A stretch of DNA of 64,000 bases from Kordiimonas aquimaris (GCF_025574485.1 NZ_JAOBPO010000001.1:1061501-1125500); one strand, 5' to 3'; positions 1 through 11,786 are shown, counted from the stretch's first letter. Translations and numbers: made by a program. Notes: generated by a model not told the origin, from the sequence alone.

Positions 1-247
1 CTATTTCACGCATCCGGCTTTTGGTGCGGTCCAGTTCACCTCTCAAGCTTTCAACTTCTTGCATCAGCGAAAGAATTGCGGAATGAACGCGGTCTGTCAT
101 CTCTTCTGGTGGGATGCCCAGAATTTGAACTGTATCATCAATACGGCGTACGCTAGGCGCATTTGATACCGTATCGGTTTCTGACGCTTTCTTTGTGGCG
201 CGCGTAGGCGCAGTGCGGGATATGCCTGGTGTACTACTGACTTTCAT
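1..247 (-). CDS. N-terminal part of a probable GGDEF diguanylate cyclase (cut by window edge)
   Basis: The reading frame starts at the ATG at 247 and runs off the left edge, so only about 82 residues are visible and the catalytic domain is outside the window. The visible part has a Ser/Thr/Ala-rich start, then VRRIDDTVQILGIP and a helical stretch with SLMQEVESLRGELDRT that looks like a short coiled coil. I recall this N-terminus from alphaproteobacterial GGDEF proteins encoded next to purE, where the helix leads into the cyclase domain. It is transcribed divergently from purE. The identity is by recall and context only; it could be another coiled-coil protein. Confidence 0.5.
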   Translation of the reverse strand, partial: MKVSSTPGISRTAPTRATKKASETDTVSNAPSVRRIDDTVQILGIPPEEMTDRVHSAILSLMQEVESLRGELDRTKSRMREI

Positions 248-359
248 TTCATTTCCCGTCGCTCTAGCCTCTGCCCCCGTCTATTATTAGTCTTAAAAGG
301 GCGGCCTCTACAAGAGAATCCTGCGGATTTCATCGTTTAAAAACGCTTTAAAGCTAATC

Positions 360-387
360 TTGCATTCAAAAGGTTGCTGCCTATAAT
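360..387 (+). promoter_or_regulatory. sigma70-type promoter for purE-purK
   Basis: A -35 box TTGCAT (360-365) lies 16 bases before a perfect -10 box TATAAT (382-387). Transcription would begin near 394, leaving a leader of roughly 48 bases before the purE start. The spacing and the perfect -10 make this one of the better promoters in the window. I saw no PurR-like operator or riboswitch beside it. Confidence 0.6.
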
Positions 388-441
388 GCGCGCTCGCATT
401 CTTTGGTTGAAAAACCAGCCTGTAATGATGGGGTTAGGGCC

Positions 442-933
442 ATGTCTGAAGCTATGCCAATTGTTGGCATTATCATGGGAAGTCAGTCTGATTGGCCGAC
501 CATGAAACACACAGCAGGTGTGTTGGATGAACTCGGTGTTGCTTATGAAGCCAAGATTGTTTCTGCGCACAGGACACCTGACCGTCTTTATGATTATGCC
601 AAGTCTGCCAAGGCGCGCGGTATCCAATGCATAATAGCCGGAGCAGGTGGGGCCGCTCATTTACCAGGAATGGCTGCTGCTATGACACCGCTGCCGGTGT
701 TTGGCGTGCCGATCCAGTCAAGCATGTTGTCAGGCAAAGATAGCTTGTTATCTATTGTACAAATGCCAGGCGGCATTCCTGTTGGCACGCTTGCCATAGG
801 TAAAGCTGGTGCGATAAATGCCGGTCTGCTTGCAGCAAGCGTTTTGGCATTGATGGATACGGAACTTGCTGATCGTTTGGATACATGGCGGGCTGAACAA
901 ACGGCATCGGTTGCTGAAACACCAGTGGATTAG
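442..933 (+). CDS. purE: N5-carboxyaminoimidazole ribonucleotide mutase
   Basis: Class I PurE, which moves the carboxyl group of N5-CAIR to C4 to give CAIR in purine synthesis. From the chosen ATG the protein has 163 residues, normal for the family. The nucleotide-binding motif MGSQSDW is at residues 12-18 and the active-site SAHRTP at 41-46, followed by [11 protein letters not shown] and the PVFGVPI segment. An upstream in-frame ATG at 403 would add 13 residues with no similarity to PurE and lies close to the predicted transcription start, so 442 is preferred. The next gene, purK, makes its substrate; the two form an operon with a 15-base gap. Confidence 0.95.
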   Translation: MSEAMPIVGIIMGSQSDWPTMKHTAGVLDELGVAYEAKIVSAHRTPDRLYDYAKSAKARGIQCIIAGAGGAAHLPGMAAAMTPLPVFGVPIQSSMLSGKDSLLSIVQMPGGIPVGTLAIGKAGAINAGLLAASVLALMDTELADRLDTWRAEQTASVAETPVD

Positions 934-948
934 AGGCAGGAATAGATC

Positions 949-2025
949 ATGACCAGAATTAATCCAGGTGGTTCGATAGGCATTCTTGGTGGAGGTCAAC
1001 TAGGGCGCATGCAAGCTCTAGCGGCAGCTCAGCTCGGTTACCGTGTTCATGTGTTTTGCCCGGACAAAGCGAGCCCGGCTTTTGATGTAGCGTTTGCTTC
1101 TACAGTAGCTACCTACGAAGACGAAGAAGCACTGGTTAATTTCGCACGCAGTGTTGATGTCGTTACTTATGAATTTGAGAATGTACCTGCGCGCACAGCG
1201 CAGATAGTTGCTGAAAACACACTTTTACGTCCAGGGGCTTATGCGCTTGAGGTTACGCAAGATCGTCTGGTTGAAAAAACGTTTTTAAATGATGCTGGTA
1301 TGAAAACCGCACCATTTCAGATGTTTGAAACCGAAGAAGAGTTAAAGGACGCATATAAGAAAATAGGGCGCCCCGCTGTCGCAAAAACGCGGCAATTTGG
1401 TTATGATGGTAAAGGCCAAAAGATGATCAAGGTTGCCAAGGACATAGAGAATGTCATGGGTGTAACAAAGGGCGCGCCGTCCATTCTTGAAGGCTTTGTC
1501 CAGTTTGACCGAGAAATCAGTGTTGTTGTCGCTCGCAGCGCGTCTGGCGATGTGGCTGCTTATCCGGTAAGTGAAAATATCCATACAAATCATATTCTGG
1601 ATACAACGACCATCCCGGCAAAAATTAATCAGGTTGTTGAAGCAAAAGCAAAAGTAATGGCAACAAAAATTGCCAATGCGCTTGAATATGTTGGTGTGCT
1701 GGCGGTCGAAATGTTTGTTACCGATGCGACGAACGAAATCATTGTCAATGAAATGGCACCTCGTGTGCACAACTCTGGTCATTGGACAATGGACGGTGCA
1801 ATGACAAGCCAATTTGAGCAACATATTCGCGCTATTTGTGATTTACCACTTGGCCCAACAGATGCGCTTGGTGCTGTACGTATGAAAAACTTACTAGGTA
1901 ATGATATCCTTGATTACGAGCAGTATCTCAAAGACCCCAATGCAACCTTTCATCATTACGGTAAAAACGAACCGCGCGTTGGCCGTAAAATGGGTCATGT
2001 AACGTGGGTGGATAAAAGTGAATAA
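949..2025 (+). CDS. purK: N5-carboxyaminoimidazole ribonucleotide synthase
   Basis: ATP-grasp ligase that makes N5-CAIR from AIR, bicarbonate and ATP, feeding PurE just upstream. The 358 residues match the usual length. The N-terminal GILGGGQLGRM dinucleotide-like motif is near residue 10, TYEFENVP near residue 80, and the ATP-grasp core includes RQFGYDGKGQ and the metal-binding NEMAPRVHNSGHWT. The start is preceded by AGGCAGGA. The gene is followed by a pyrimidine-rich stretch but no convincing hairpin. Confidence 0.95.
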   Translation: MTRINPGGSIGILGGGQLGRMQALAAAQLGYRVHVFCPDKASPAFDVAFASTVATYEDEEALVNFARSVDVVTYEFENVPARTAQIVAENTLLRPGAYALEVTQDRLVEKTFLNDAGMKTAPFQMFETEEELKDAYKKIGRPAVAKTRQFGYDGKGQKMIKVAKDIENVMGVTKGAPSILEGFVQFDREISVVVARSASGDVAAYPVSENIHTNHILDTTTIPAKINQVVEAKAKVMATKIANALEYVGVLAVEMFVTDATNEIIVNEMAPRVHNSGHWTMDGAMTSQFEQHIRAICDLPLGPTDALGAVRMKNLLGNDILDYEQYLKDPNATFHHYGKNEPRVGRKMGHVTWVDKSE

Positions 2026-2150
2026 GCGGGCTTTTTTGTCCAGTACCCTTCTGCATTTTTAAAACACCATTCTGTCTCATTGCGGGCACATTTTCTGCGT
2101 ACCTGTCACCTTGCGAGTGATGCGAGGTGATGTTCAGGAGTGAATTGACG

Positions 2151-2882
2151 ATGAAATTTCCGATAGTTGCAGCAAGTGCTGCACTTTCAATCGGTATTGC
2201 GTTTAGCGGCTGGTTTATAGGCGGTGGTGTCTCTGATGCCAGTAAAATTGAAAGATTTGTGAGTGTAAAGGGCTTAGCTGAAAAGCAGGTAATGGCGGAC
2301 CGTGCCGTTTGGGCAATCAGTTATGTCAGCGCCAGCAATAACCTTGCCGAAGCCAGAGAAGCACTGAAAAAATCACAAACCGCAGGATTTGCATTTCTGG
2401 ATAAATACAACATTGAGCGTAGTGATATTGAGCTACAGAATTTGCGAATTCTTGATCAGCTTGCGCGCACCTACAACACCCGTGATGTTGCCTTGCGCTA
2501 TTTATTGCAACAAACCATTTTGGTGCGTACGAACAACATTAATGCGGTAGCGCAAGCGTCGCAGAATGTCGGCGAATTGCTGGATGCAGGTGTGCTTCTT
2601 GGTAATATAGAAGGCTACAATGGCAATGATGGACCGCAATATATTTTCACGCAGCTTAATGATATAAAACCAGACATGATTGCTGAAGCTACTGCTAATG
2701 CGCGGCTTGCTGCACAGAAGTTTGCTAAGGACGCAGGCGCTGACATCGAAGGTATCCGTCGCGCAGTTCAGGGAAGGTTTGAGATTTTGCCTGCAGAAAA
2801 TGCACTTGGATTATCTGAAGCGAATCAAATCCATAAAAAAGTGCGCGTTGTGACAACACTTGATTATGTGCTGGAAAGTTAA
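2151..2882 (+). CDS. SIMPL domain (DUF541) envelope protein
   Basis: Exported or membrane-anchored protein of the SIMPL/DUF541 family, whose biochemical role is not settled. Residues 1-25 from the chosen ATG form a hydrophobic signal or anchor segment, followed by the mature domain beginning near IERFVSVKGLAEKQVMADRA and ending in a typical VRVVTTLDYVL strand. An in-frame ATG at 2127 adds MMFRSELT but the Shine-Dalgarno AGGAG lies 9-10 bases before 2151, so 2151 is chosen. Its stop TAA and the stop of the facing methyltransferase gene share the palindrome TTAA at 2879-2882. Confidence 0.8.
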   Translation: MKFPIVAASAALSIGIAFSGWFIGGGVSDASKIERFVSVKGLAEKQVMADRAVWAISYVSASNNLAEAREALKKSQTAGFAFLDKYNIERSDIELQNLRILDQLARTYNTRDVALRYLLQQTILVRTNNINAVAQASQNVGELLDAGVLLGNIEGYNGNDGPQYIFTQLNDIKPDMIAEATANARLAAQKFAKDAGADIEGIRRAVQGRFEILPAENALGLSEANQIHKKVRVVTTLDYVLES

Positions 2883-3538
2883 CGTTTTAGCACCCAGGTT
2901 GCGCGTTCCGCTTCCACTTTAAAGCCATGCTTTTCGGCGAAAGCATAAACAATTTGCCGCATCGGGTATCCCTTTGTGCGGCTCCAATGCCAGTCATCAC
3001 CTGTTATGTAAGCGTTTGGCCACAGTTCGTGGCTGACCTCCAGCTCATCAGGTTTCTTGTTGCAGTCGATATAAATAACATCAGGTTCGATACCGCGTTC
3101 TTTTAGCTCGTATAGTTTATCAGGTGAATAGCCCTGAACGGGAACAAACCGGCCTTTGAATTCCTGAACATTTGCAAGTGCTGTTGGGAAGGGTTTTTGT
3201 GTCTCTACATCGTGCAGGAACTGTCGCTGGGTTTCAAGATCAGGATATTTGCGGGTGAGGTTGGGACGACCAATATAACGGCTAACTTGTTCAATCAGTC
3301 CATCATCCCAAGGGTCGATACCAATAACGTTGAGTGTAGAGTGTGTATCCAGCCAACGCCGTGTTGACGAGCACATAAAGCAGCCGATTTCAAGCAGCAG
3401 CTTTGCTTTGGTCTCAACGATAATCTCGTCGACTAAGTGCCGTCCGCCGCCGCCGAGAGTGTAGTCCCACGGCGTAACATCAGTGAGATCAGGCCATGTG
3501 ATCTCACTTTGTAATGTTGTGAAGGCGCTTTCTTCCAT
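2879..3538 (-). CDS. class I SAM-dependent methyltransferase-like protein
   Basis: A 219-residue soluble protein. A motif I-like segment LLLEIGCFMCSSTRRWL and a following acidic strand VIGIDPWDD fit a Rossmann methyltransferase fold of the Methyltransferase_24 type, and DVIYIDCNKKPDELE and ITGDDWHWSRTKG fit later core strands seen in that family. The usual GxGxG is loose (EIGCFMCSS), so cofactor binding is probable rather than certain. The substrate cannot be inferred. It converges on the SIMPL gene with overlapping stops and lies 17 bases downstream of the transaldolase gene, so it may be co-transcribed with it. Confidence 0.55.
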   Translation of the reverse strand: MEESAFTTLQSEITWPDLTDVTPWDYTLGGGGRHLVDEIIVETKAKLLLEIGCFMCSSTRRWLDTHSTLNVIGIDPWDDGLIEQVSRYIGRPNLTRKYPDLETQRQFLHDVETQKPFPTALANVQEFKGRFVPVQGYSPDKLYELKERGIEPDVIYIDCNKKPDELEVSHELWPNAYITGDDWHWSRTKGYPMRQIVYAFAEKHGFKVEAERATWVLKR

Positions 3539-3555
3539 AGAACTTTACATAGCGT

Positions 3556-4209
3556 CTAGAGGATAGAGAAGCCTGTCGCAGCCCAGTCCTTATCAAAACC
3601 TGCAAGACCGTTAGTGGTGAGCGGGTGATTGAACAGCTTGCGCAGGACATCAATCGGGAAAGTCGCTACATCAGCACCAATACGTGCACTCTCGAGGATG
3701 TGGGTAGGGTGGCGAACAGAAGCAACGAGAATTTCAGTGTCGAAACCATAATTGTCATAAATAACGCGAATATCTTCGATTAGTTCCATGCCGTTGAAGC
3801 CAACGTCATCGTGACGACCAACAAATGGTGATATGAAACTTGCACCAGCTTTGGCTGCAAGCAAGGCTTGATTTGCACTAAAGCACAGTGTGACATTAAC
3901 CATGATACCTTCAGCGCGCAGGGCTTTACATGTTTTAAGTCCATCAATGGTAAGCGGTACTTTAACGGCAATGTTGTCAGCAATTTTTGCGCACTTCATG
4001 CCTTCTTTCAGCATGGTCTCATGGTCATGGGCTACTGTTTCAGCGGAAACAGGACCTTCAACCTCTTTTGCGATTTCGGTAATAACTTCAAAAAAGTCGC
4101 GACCAGATTTTTTGATGAGAGAAGGGTTGGTTGTTACACCGTCCAGGAGCCCGGTTGCGTTCGCTTCGCGAATTTCATCAATGTTGGCTGTATCGAGGAA
4201 GAATTTCAT
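3556..4209 (-). CDS. tal: small transaldolase / fructose-6-phosphate aldolase family (TalC type)
   Basis: Class I aldolase of the short (about 215 residue) transaldolase family, acting in the non-oxidative pentose phosphate pathway. It opens with [16 protein letters not shown], followed by [13 protein letters not shown], the Schiff-base lysine in NIAVKVPLT, and the late SPFVGRHDD and [12 protein letters not shown] segments. AGGAGCG precedes the ATG at a normal distance. It is divergent from priA, and the tal-priA-atp order is frequent in alphaproteobacteria. Sequence alone does not separate transaldolase from fructose-6-phosphate aldolase activity, although members from this class are usually annotated as transaldolase. 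Confidence 0.88.
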   Translation of the reverse strand: MKFFLDTANIDEIREANATGLLDGVTTNPSLIKKSGRDFFEVITEIAKEVEGPVSAETVAHDHETMLKEGMKCAKIADNIAVKVPLTIDGLKTCKALRAEGIMVNVTLCFSANQALLAAKAGASFISPFVGRHDDVGFNGMELIEDIRVIYDNYGFDTEILVASVRHPTHILESARIGADVATFPIDVLRKLFNHPLTTNGLAGFDKDWAATGFSIL

Positions 4210-4345
4210 GGCGGCGCTCCTTGGGTCGCTTGATTAGCTATGTTACGGCGTGAAATAACTTAACGCCTCTCACCGAAGTGCCTATTAAAGATCAGCATCA
4301 ATTTCAAGGTCTATACGTGATTGCGTATGAGCTATTGCTTTCCTA

Positions 4346-6610
4346 TTGTACATAATCAAACCGTTAATCCCTGAGCATAAGGCAGTAAAGTACGTGACAC
4401 AGGCATCGTTACTCACAGACGATCAAGAACCGATACGTGTGTCGGTTTTGTTGCCAATGCCATTTGATATGCCTTTTGATTATCTGGTTTTACCTGATTC
4501 GCCTCCGCTTTTGCCGGGCACGTTTGTGCGGGTAAAGGTATCAAACAGGCCTGCCATCGGTGTGGTTTGGGATTCTTTGAGCGGAAAAAGCGGTAAAATC
4601 TTACCACTTGAGAAGCTCAAATATGTTGATGACGTAGCACCTCTGCCTGCCATGAATGAAGAATTGCGCAGGTTTGTTGATTGGGTTGCGCGCTATACGC
4701 TTTCACCAGTGGGTAGTGTGCTGCGTATGTGTATGCCTGCGGTTGCTTCCCTTGTTGAAGTGCCTGAGAGAACACATTTCCTGCTTGGCGTTGTGCCAGA
4801 AAGTTTGCGGTTAACGCCGGCACGTCAAATGGTGATTGACCTTTTGTCAGATTCGGTGCCGCGTACAGCCAGCGAGGTTGCCCGGCTATGCGGTGTTACC
4901 AGTGCTGTTATCAAGGGGCTATCAAAAGCTGGCGCATTGACAAGTGTGCAAATTGCAGTTGATGCACCCTTCCCGCAACCAGATGTTACAATCACTGGTC
5001 CAAAACTAAGCAACGAACAAGAAACAGCATCACATGCGATTCGCACGAAAGTGCAAGAAGGCGGATTTGAAACATTCCTGCTTGATGGTGTAACAGGGTC
5101 TGGCAAAACCGAAGTTTATTTTGAAGGGCTTGCCGAGGCACTGAAACAAGACGGTGCACAGGTTTTGGTTTTGGTTCCGGAAATTGCGCTGACATCGCAG
5201 TGGCTGGAGCGTTTCGAAGATCGATTCGGCGTGGAGCCCGTGGTCTGGCATTCTGATATTGGTGCTGCAGCACGCAGACGTGCATGGCATGCAATTGCAA
5301 ATGGTGGAGCGCGCGTAGTGGTTGGTGCTCGCTCTGCACTCTTCCTACCTTTTAATAATTTGGCATTTATCACCGTTGATGAAGAACATGATCCATCCTT
5401 CAAGCAGGAAGAGGGGGTTCTGTATCATGCGCGTGATATGGCTGTTGTACGTGCTAAGCTTGTTAACTGTCCATTGGTGCTTGCCAGTGCAACACCTTCA
5501 CTTGAAACACGGTTAAATGCCGAAGCTGGTAAATATACCAAGCTGATCTTGCGAGAGCGTCATGGTCGTGCGGTATTACCTGAAATGCATGCGGTGGACA
5601 TGAGAACAGATGCGCCAGCATCAGGGCAATGGCTTTCGCCTGTTCTTGTTGAAAAAATCAAACAAACTTTAACGACAGGTGAGCAAGTGATGCTTTTCCT
5701 GAACCGACGGGGCTACGCGCCGCTGACACTATGCCGTACTTGCGGGTATCGTATTGAATGTCCAAATTGTTCAACTTGGCTGGTTGAGCATCGTTTTAAG
5801 CGCGATATTCAATGCCATCAATGTGGTTATGTAGCTGCCATTCCCAGCAATTGCCCCGAGTGTAAAGATGAGGACAGTCTAGTTGCTTGCGGGCCAGGTG
5901 TTGAACGCCTGTTTGAAGAAGTAAATTATTTGTTTGCTGATGCGCGCACAGCCGTCATGACAAGTGATACGATGACAAGTCCACGTGATACAGCGCGGAT
6001 GGTGCAACAAATTGCTGACGGTGCACTCGATATCGTGATTGGCACACAGATTGTTACTAAAGGTTATCATTTCCCGAATTTAACACTAGTTGGCGTGATC
6101 GATGCAGACCTTGGTTTGCGTGGGGGGGACCTGCGTGCCGGTGAGCGCACATATCAGCAATTGGTTCAGGTGTCGGGTCGCGCAGGCCGGGCAGAAAAAC
6201 CAGGACAAGTGTTTTTGCAGACATATGAGCCAGACCATCCTGTTGTACAGGCGCTGTTGTCCGGTGACGGTGAGGCATTTATGGACGCCGAGGGACGTGC
6301 GCGTGCGCGCTATCATATGCCTCCTTATGGTCAGATGGTAGGAATCATATTGTCTGGAACAGACCTCGCTGCCGTGATGGAACAGGGCAGAGTGCTTGCG
6401 CAGGCTGCCCCGGGTGTTGAAGATGTTGCCTTCATGGGGCCAGCGCCTGCGCCGCTCGCACGTGTGCGTGGGCGTTTCAGAGCGCGACTCCTTGTGCATA
6501 CAAAGGGGAAGGTGGCAGTTCAGCGGTTAATTTCAGAGTGGCTTGCGAGCACCAAAGCTGTCAAAGGTGTGCGTATCCGTGTTGATGTTGATCCGCATAG
6601 TTTCCTGTAG
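4346..6610 (+). CDS. priA: primosomal replication helicase PriA
   Basis: Superfamily 2 helicase that restarts stalled replication forks by loading the primosome. An N-terminal 3'-end-binding domain (VSVLLPMPFDMPFDYLV onwards) and winged-helix region precede the motor. Walker A GVTGSGKT is near residue 250, the DEEH box VDEEHDPSFKQEE near 350, and eight zinc-binding cysteines lie between CRTCGY and CPEC. GTQIVTKGYHFP and QVSGRAGRAEKPG are the late helicase motifs. The first 16 residues are unlike PriA; a GTG at 4394 gives VTQASLLTD and may be the true start, since no clear Shine-Dalgarno precedes 4346. It lies directly upstream of the ATP synthase operon. Confidence 0.93.
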   Translation: MYIIKPLIPEHKAVKYVTQASLLTDDQEPIRVSVLLPMPFDMPFDYLVLPDSPPLLPGTFVRVKVSNRPAIGVVWDSLSGKSGKILPLEKLKYVDDVAPLPAMNEELRRFVDWVARYTLSPVGSVLRMCMPAVASLVEVPERTHFLLGVVPESLRLTPARQMVIDLLSDSVPRTASEVARLCGVTSAVIKGLSKAGALTSVQIAVDAPFPQPDVTITGPKLSNEQETASHAIRTKVQEGGFETFLLDGVTGSGKTEVYFEGLAEALKQDGAQVLVLVPEIALTSQWLERFEDRFGVEPVVWHSDIGAAARRRAWHAIANGGARVVVGARSALFLPFNNLAFITVDEEHDPSFKQEEGVLYHARDMAVVRAKLVNCPLVLASATPSLETRLNAEAGKYTKLILRERHGRAVLPEMHAVDMRTDAPASGQWLSPVLVEKIKQTLTTGEQVMLFLNRRGYAPLTLCRTCGYRIECPNCSTWLVEHRFKRDIQCHQCGYVAAIPSNCPECKDEDSLVACGPGVERLFEEVNYLFADARTAVMTSDTMTSPRDTARMVQQIADGALDIVIGTQIVTKGYHFPNLTLVGVIDADLGLRGGDLRAGERTYQQLVQVSGRAGRAEKPGQVFLQTYEPDHPVVQALLSGDGEAFMDAEGRARARYHMPPYGQMVGIILSGTDLAAVMEQGRVLAQAAPGVEDVAFMGPAPAPLARVRGRFRARLLVHTKGKVAVQRLISEWLASTKAVKGVRIRVDVDPHSFL

Positions 6611-6706
6611 CTTGTATAATTAGCTGTTTTTCCAATAAAAACAATAAGATAAGATATCAACACTTGTAGCTTTTTCAAAGAATTCAGATTCTCTTGATAT
6701 GGCGGC

Positions 6707-6735
6707 TTGCAAGCATCAAATCTTCATGCTAGAGG
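6707..6735 (+). promoter_or_regulatory. candidate promoter of the ATP synthase operon
   Basis: TTGCAA (6707-6712) and TAGAGG (6730-6735) are separated by 17 bases, in the 272-base gap between priA and atpH. The boxes resemble the relaxed alphaproteobacterial housekeeping consensus rather than the E. coli one. The remaining leader of about 140 bases is rich in short T runs and has no ORF I can support. Other start sites in the gap are possible. Confidence 0.35.
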
Positions 6736-6882
6736 GAGCACGCATTTCGGGCTGGTCAGCGCCGAAACAAAGGTTTTTCTTTTGTTTGAAGCGGCCAAGA
6801 TTTTGAGCGTGTGTGTCGCTTTTTGTGGCACATTACTGGTAAAGGCCTTCTTGGTCGTATTAACCCAAAGGGATCGTCCAAC

Positions 6883-7443
6883 GTGACCTCGCACAAAGCG
6901 ATAGTTTCAGGAATATCCGGGCGCTATGCAATAGCGCTGTTTGAGCTTGCTGTTGATGGTAAGGCCGTGCCTGCCGTTGAAGCTGATCTCGCAAGTTTGA
7001 ACGCGATGATCGCTGATAGTAGTGACTTGAACGCACTGGTGACTTCCCCGATTTACAGCAGCGAACAGCAGCTTGCCGGCGTAAGTGCAGTTGCTACTGC
7101 GGCTAAACTGTCACCGCTGACAGTGAAGTTTCTCGGTGTGCTTGCAACGAATCGCCGTCTCTCATCATTGTCCGGTGTTATCCGCGCGTTTGAGCAGCTT
7201 GTCGCTGATCACCGCGGTGAAGTAAGTGCAACGGTAATCAGCGCGAAAGCGCTGACTAAAGCGCAAGAGGCTTCTCTTGCTAAGAATTTGAAAGCAGCAA
7301 TTGGTAGCGATGTTACTATTGATGCTGCTATCGATGAAGACCTGCTTGGTGGCCTTAAGGTTCAAGTTGGGTCGCAAATGATTGACAGTTCTCTTAAAAC
7401 TAAACTCGATAACCTCGCAATCGCTATGAAAGGGGTTCAGTAA
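6883..7443 (+). CDS. atpH: ATP synthase F1 delta subunit
   Basis: Delta (OSCP) subunit, part of the peripheral stalk joining F1 to the membrane sector. The frame opens at 6811, but the conserved N-terminus [15 protein letters not shown] begins just after the GTG at 6883, which is preceded by AAAGGGA; from there the protein has 186 residues, the usual size. The C-terminal segment [21 protein letters not shown] is the classic OSCP signature. Its TAA stop overlaps the atpA start as TAATG, which suggests translational coupling. The F0 genes are not in the window, as is common in alphaproteobacteria. Confidence 0.95.
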   Translation: MTSHKAIVSGISGRYAIALFELAVDGKAVPAVEADLASLNAMIADSSDLNALVTSPIYSSEQQLAGVSAVATAAKLSPLTVKFLGVLATNRRLSSLSGVIRAFEQLVADHRGEVSATVISAKALTKAQEASLAKNLKAAIGSDVTIDAAIDEDLLGGLKVQVGSQMIDSSLKTKLDNLAIAMKGVQ

Positions 7444-8975
7444 TGGATATCCGTGCGGCGGAAATATCTAAGGTTCTCAAGGACCAGATCTCAAATTTTG
7501 GTACAGATGCCGAAGTCTCAGAAGTGGGAACGGTTCTGTCTGTAGGTGACGGTATTGCTCGTGTATATGGTCTTGACCAAGTGCAGGCGGGTGAGATGGT
7601 CGAATTCCCGGGCGGCGTTAAAGGTATGGCGCTTAACTTGGAAAGCGACAATGTTGGTATCGTTATCTTTGGTAATGACCAGGGTATTAAAGAAGGCGAC
7701 ACCGTAAAACGGACTGGCGCCATCGTTGATGTGCCTGTAGGTAAAGGCTTGCTTGGCCGCGTTGTTGACGCGCTGGGTAACCCGATTGATGGCAAAGGCC
7801 CTCTTGTTGATGTTGAACGTCAGCGCGTGGAAGTTAAAGCGCCGGGCATTATCCCGCGCCAAGGCGTTTCCGAGCCAATGCAATCAGGCCTCAAGGCGAT
7901 TGACGCACTTGTGCCGGTTGGTCGTGGTCAGCGTGAGTTGATCATTGGTGACCGTCAGACAGGTAAAACTGCAGTAGCGATTGATACGTTCATCAACCAG
8001 AAAAACGTAAACAATGCAGCAAAAGAGGACGGCGAGAAGCTGTTCTGTATTTATGTTGCCGTTGGTCAAAAGCGTTCAACTGTTGCCCAGATTGTTAAAT
8101 CTCTGGAAGAAAACGGTGCTCTTGAGTACTCAATCGTTGTTGCTTCAACAGCATCTGAGCCTGCGCCGATGCAGTTCCTTGCGCCGTACACTGGTACAGC
8201 AATGGGTGAATATTTCCGCGATAACGGCATGCATGCTGTTATCGTACATGACGATTTGACGAAACAAGCTGTTGCTTACCGTCAGATGTCACTTCTGCTT
8301 CGTCGTCCTCCAGGACGTGAAGCGTATCCTGGTGATGTATTCTATCTTCATAGTCGCCTTCTAGAGCGCGCTGCGAAAATGTCTGATGCGCTAGGTGGTG
8401 GTTCATTGACAGCACTGCCTGTTATTGAAACGCAAGCGGGTGACGTGTCTGCTTACATTCCAACAAACGTAATTTCGATTACTGATGGTCAGATCTTTCT
8501 TGAAACTGAGCTTTTCTATAAAGGCATTCGCCCTGCGATTAACGTAGGTCTATCAGTTTCTCGTGTGGGTTCAGCGGCGCAGATCAAAGCAATGAAGCAA
8601 GTTGCGGGTTCTATTAAGCTTGAGCTTGCTCAATACCGTGAGATGGAAGCGTTCGCGCAGTTCGGCTCTGACCTTGATGCGTCTACGCAACAGTTGTTGA
8701 ACCGCGGTGCGCGCCTGACTGAGTTGTTGAAGCAAGGTCAATATAGCCCACTGCCAGTTGAAGAACAGGTTGTTTCCATCTTTGCTGGTGTGAACGGTTT
8801 CCTTGATCGGATTGCTACAGCAGATGTAACGCGTTTCGAAGAGCAGTTCCTCACTGAGGTGCGCGCGAAACATGCTGACGTGTTGAAAACAATTCGTTCT
8901 GAGCAAAAACTGTCTGATGACACAATTGCCAAGCTGAAATCTATTCTTGAAACGTTTACCAAGTCTTTTAGCTAA
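7443..8975 (+). CDS. atpA: ATP synthase F1 alpha subunit
   Basis: Non-catalytic nucleotide-binding subunit of F1, three per complex. The 510-residue length is standard. The Walker A motif GDRQTGKT is at residues 169-176, the N-terminal beta-barrel carries [11 protein letters not shown], and the alpha-subunit signature region with [17 protein letters not shown] is present. It follows atpH with a one-base stop/start overlap and precedes atpG by 26 bases. Confidence 0.98.
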   Translation: MDIRAAEISKVLKDQISNFGTDAEVSEVGTVLSVGDGIARVYGLDQVQAGEMVEFPGGVKGMALNLESDNVGIVIFGNDQGIKEGDTVKRTGAIVDVPVGKGLLGRVVDALGNPIDGKGPLVDVERQRVEVKAPGIIPRQGVSEPMQSGLKAIDALVPVGRGQRELIIGDRQTGKTAVAIDTFINQKNVNNAAKEDGEKLFCIYVAVGQKRSTVAQIVKSLEENGALEYSIVVASTASEPAPMQFLAPYTGTAMGEYFRDNGMHAVIVHDDLTKQAVAYRQMSLLLRRPPGREAYPGDVFYLHSRLLERAAKMSDALGGGSLTALPVIETQAGDVSAYIPTNVISITDGQIFLETELFYKGIRPAINVGLSVSRVGSAAQIKAMKQVAGSIKLELAQYREMEAFAQFGSDLDASTQQLLNRGARLTELLKQGQYSPLPVEEQVVSIFAGVNGFLDRIATADVTRFEEQFLTEVRAKHADVLKTIRSEQKLSDDTIAKLKSILETFTKSFS

Positions 8976-9001
8976 GACACTGGATGGGAGAGGCCTGAGC
9001 T

Positions 9002-9892
9002 ATGCCAAGCCTTAAAGACCTAAAAGTTCGGATCAGTTCTGTTAAGTCGACGCAGAAGATCACCAAGGCCATGAAAATGGTTGCGGCGTCTAAACTGCGT
9101 CGGGCTCAGGAAGCAGCTGAAAGCGCTCGTCCGTATGCTGAGCGTATGGAGAAAGTGCTAGCTGGTCTTGGTGCTGCTGTAAAAGATCAGCCAGGTGCCT
9201 CGCCATTGCTTGCAGGTTCTGGTCAGCATGAAGTCGAGCTTGTTGTTGTTGCAACATCTGAGCGGGGTTTGTGCGGCGGCTTTAACACTAACATTGTTAA
9301 GGCAGCCAAAGCGCACATCCGTGAGCTTATTGATGCAGGGAAAACAGTTAAAATTCTTTGCATAGGCAAGAAGGGATTCGCGCAGCTTCGTCAAGAATAC
9401 AAGCATCTGATTATCGATACAAAAGATATGTCTGGTGTTAAAAACCTTGCATTTGCTGATGTACAACCGATTGCAACTGAAGTGCTGACGATGTTTGAAC
9501 GCGCTGAATTTGATGTGGCAACACTGTTTTACGCCAAATTCCAGTCTGCGCTTGTACAGGTGAATACGAAGCAGCAGCTTATTCCTGTGCCGCTGCGCGA
9601 AGCAGCAAACGATGATGATGCTGACGAACTAGCTGGCGCTATATATGAATACGAGCCATCAGAGGAAGCAATCCTTGAGGATTTGCTTCCGCGCAATGTT
9701 GCAGTTCAGCTTTATCGTGGATTGCTTGAAAACGCTGCGTCTGAGCAAGGTGCGCGTATGACAGCAATGGATAGTGCAACGCGTAATGCTGGTGACATGA
9801 TTGATAGTCTTTCAATCACGTATAACCGTACGCGTCAGGCGAATATCACTAAAGAATTGATTGAAATTATTTCAGGCGCGGAAGCGCTTTAG
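9002..9892 (+). CDS. atpG: ATP synthase F1 gamma subunit
   Basis: Central rotor shaft of F1. The N-terminal helix [20 protein letters not shown] followed by [15 protein letters not shown] and the C-terminal helix with [15 protein letters not shown] are the conserved halves of the coiled coil; GLCGGFNTN lies in the middle. It has 296 residues, normal length. A GGGAG run precedes the ATG. It sits between atpA and atpD as in other F1 operons. Confidence 0.97.
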   Translation: MPSLKDLKVRISSVKSTQKITKAMKMVAASKLRRAQEAAESARPYAERMEKVLAGLGAAVKDQPGASPLLAGSGQHEVELVVVATSERGLCGGFNTNIVKAAKAHIRELIDAGKTVKILCIGKKGFAQLRQEYKHLIIDTKDMSGVKNLAFADVQPIATEVLTMFERAEFDVATLFYAKFQSALVQVNTKQQLIPVPLREAANDDDADELAGAIYEYEPSEEAILEDLLPRNVAVQLYRGLLENAASEQGARMTAMDSATRNAGDMIDSLSITYNRTRQANITKELIEIISGAEAL

Positions 9893-9914
9893 TTTGTTAC
9901 ACGAAGGAGTGTAA

Positions 9915-11336
<1,422 letters not shown>

Positions 11337-11356
11337 GCTGAAGGGTTTAAGGCGTC

Positions 11357-11761
11357 ATGAGCGATACGCTACGTTTTGAAATTGTTTCTCCTGAGCGTCT
11401 ATTGAAAGACGCACAGGCGGCAATGGTTGTTGTGCCCGGTGCAGATGGTGATTTTACTGCACTGCCACAGCATGCACCAATGATGTCTACAATCCGGCCC
11501 GGTGTAATTGAAATCTATGAAAGCGAAGACGCTGGCCCGGAGAAGTTTTTCCTTAAAGGTGGTTTGGCACAGATTAGTCCTGAAGGTTTGACTATTCTGG
11601 CTGAAGAGGTTCTACAGCTTGATGGCATTAATGTTGACGCACTCAATAGTGATATCAATGAAGCTGTTGTTGCTGTTGAAAAAGCATCGGATGATGTTGA
11701 GCGTTTAGCCGCAGAAAAAGAATTAGCCTGGATGACAGCACTGTCTGAAGTTCTAAATTAA
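11357..11761 (+). CDS. atpC: ATP synthase F1 epsilon subunit
   Basis: Rotor foot subunit that binds gamma and can inhibit ATP hydrolysis. The N-terminal beta-sandwich is complete: LRFEIVSPERLL at the start and VPGADGDFTALPQHAPMM in the middle, with GGLAQISPEGLTILAEE at its end. A C-terminal helical part follows, for 134 residues in all. It is the last gene of the operon and is followed within 30 bases by a hairpin terminator. Confidence 0.95.
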   Translation: MSDTLRFEIVSPERLLKDAQAAMVVVPGADGDFTALPQHAPMMSTIRPGVIEIYESEDAGPEKFFLKGGLAQISPEGLTILAEEVLQLDGINVDALNSDINEAVVAVEKASDDVERLAAEKELAWMTALSEVLN

Positions 11762-11786
11762 AGCTGTTTATATAACGGTGATGAAA

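Noticed and set aside
247-441. Possible 6S or other small RNA upstream of purE
   Set aside because: The gap is accounted for by a promoter and short leader, and I saw no 6S-like closed stem with a central bubble.
7424-7883. Minus-strand frames inside atpA
   Set aside because: They lie antisense to a conserved ATP synthase gene and show no family similarity.
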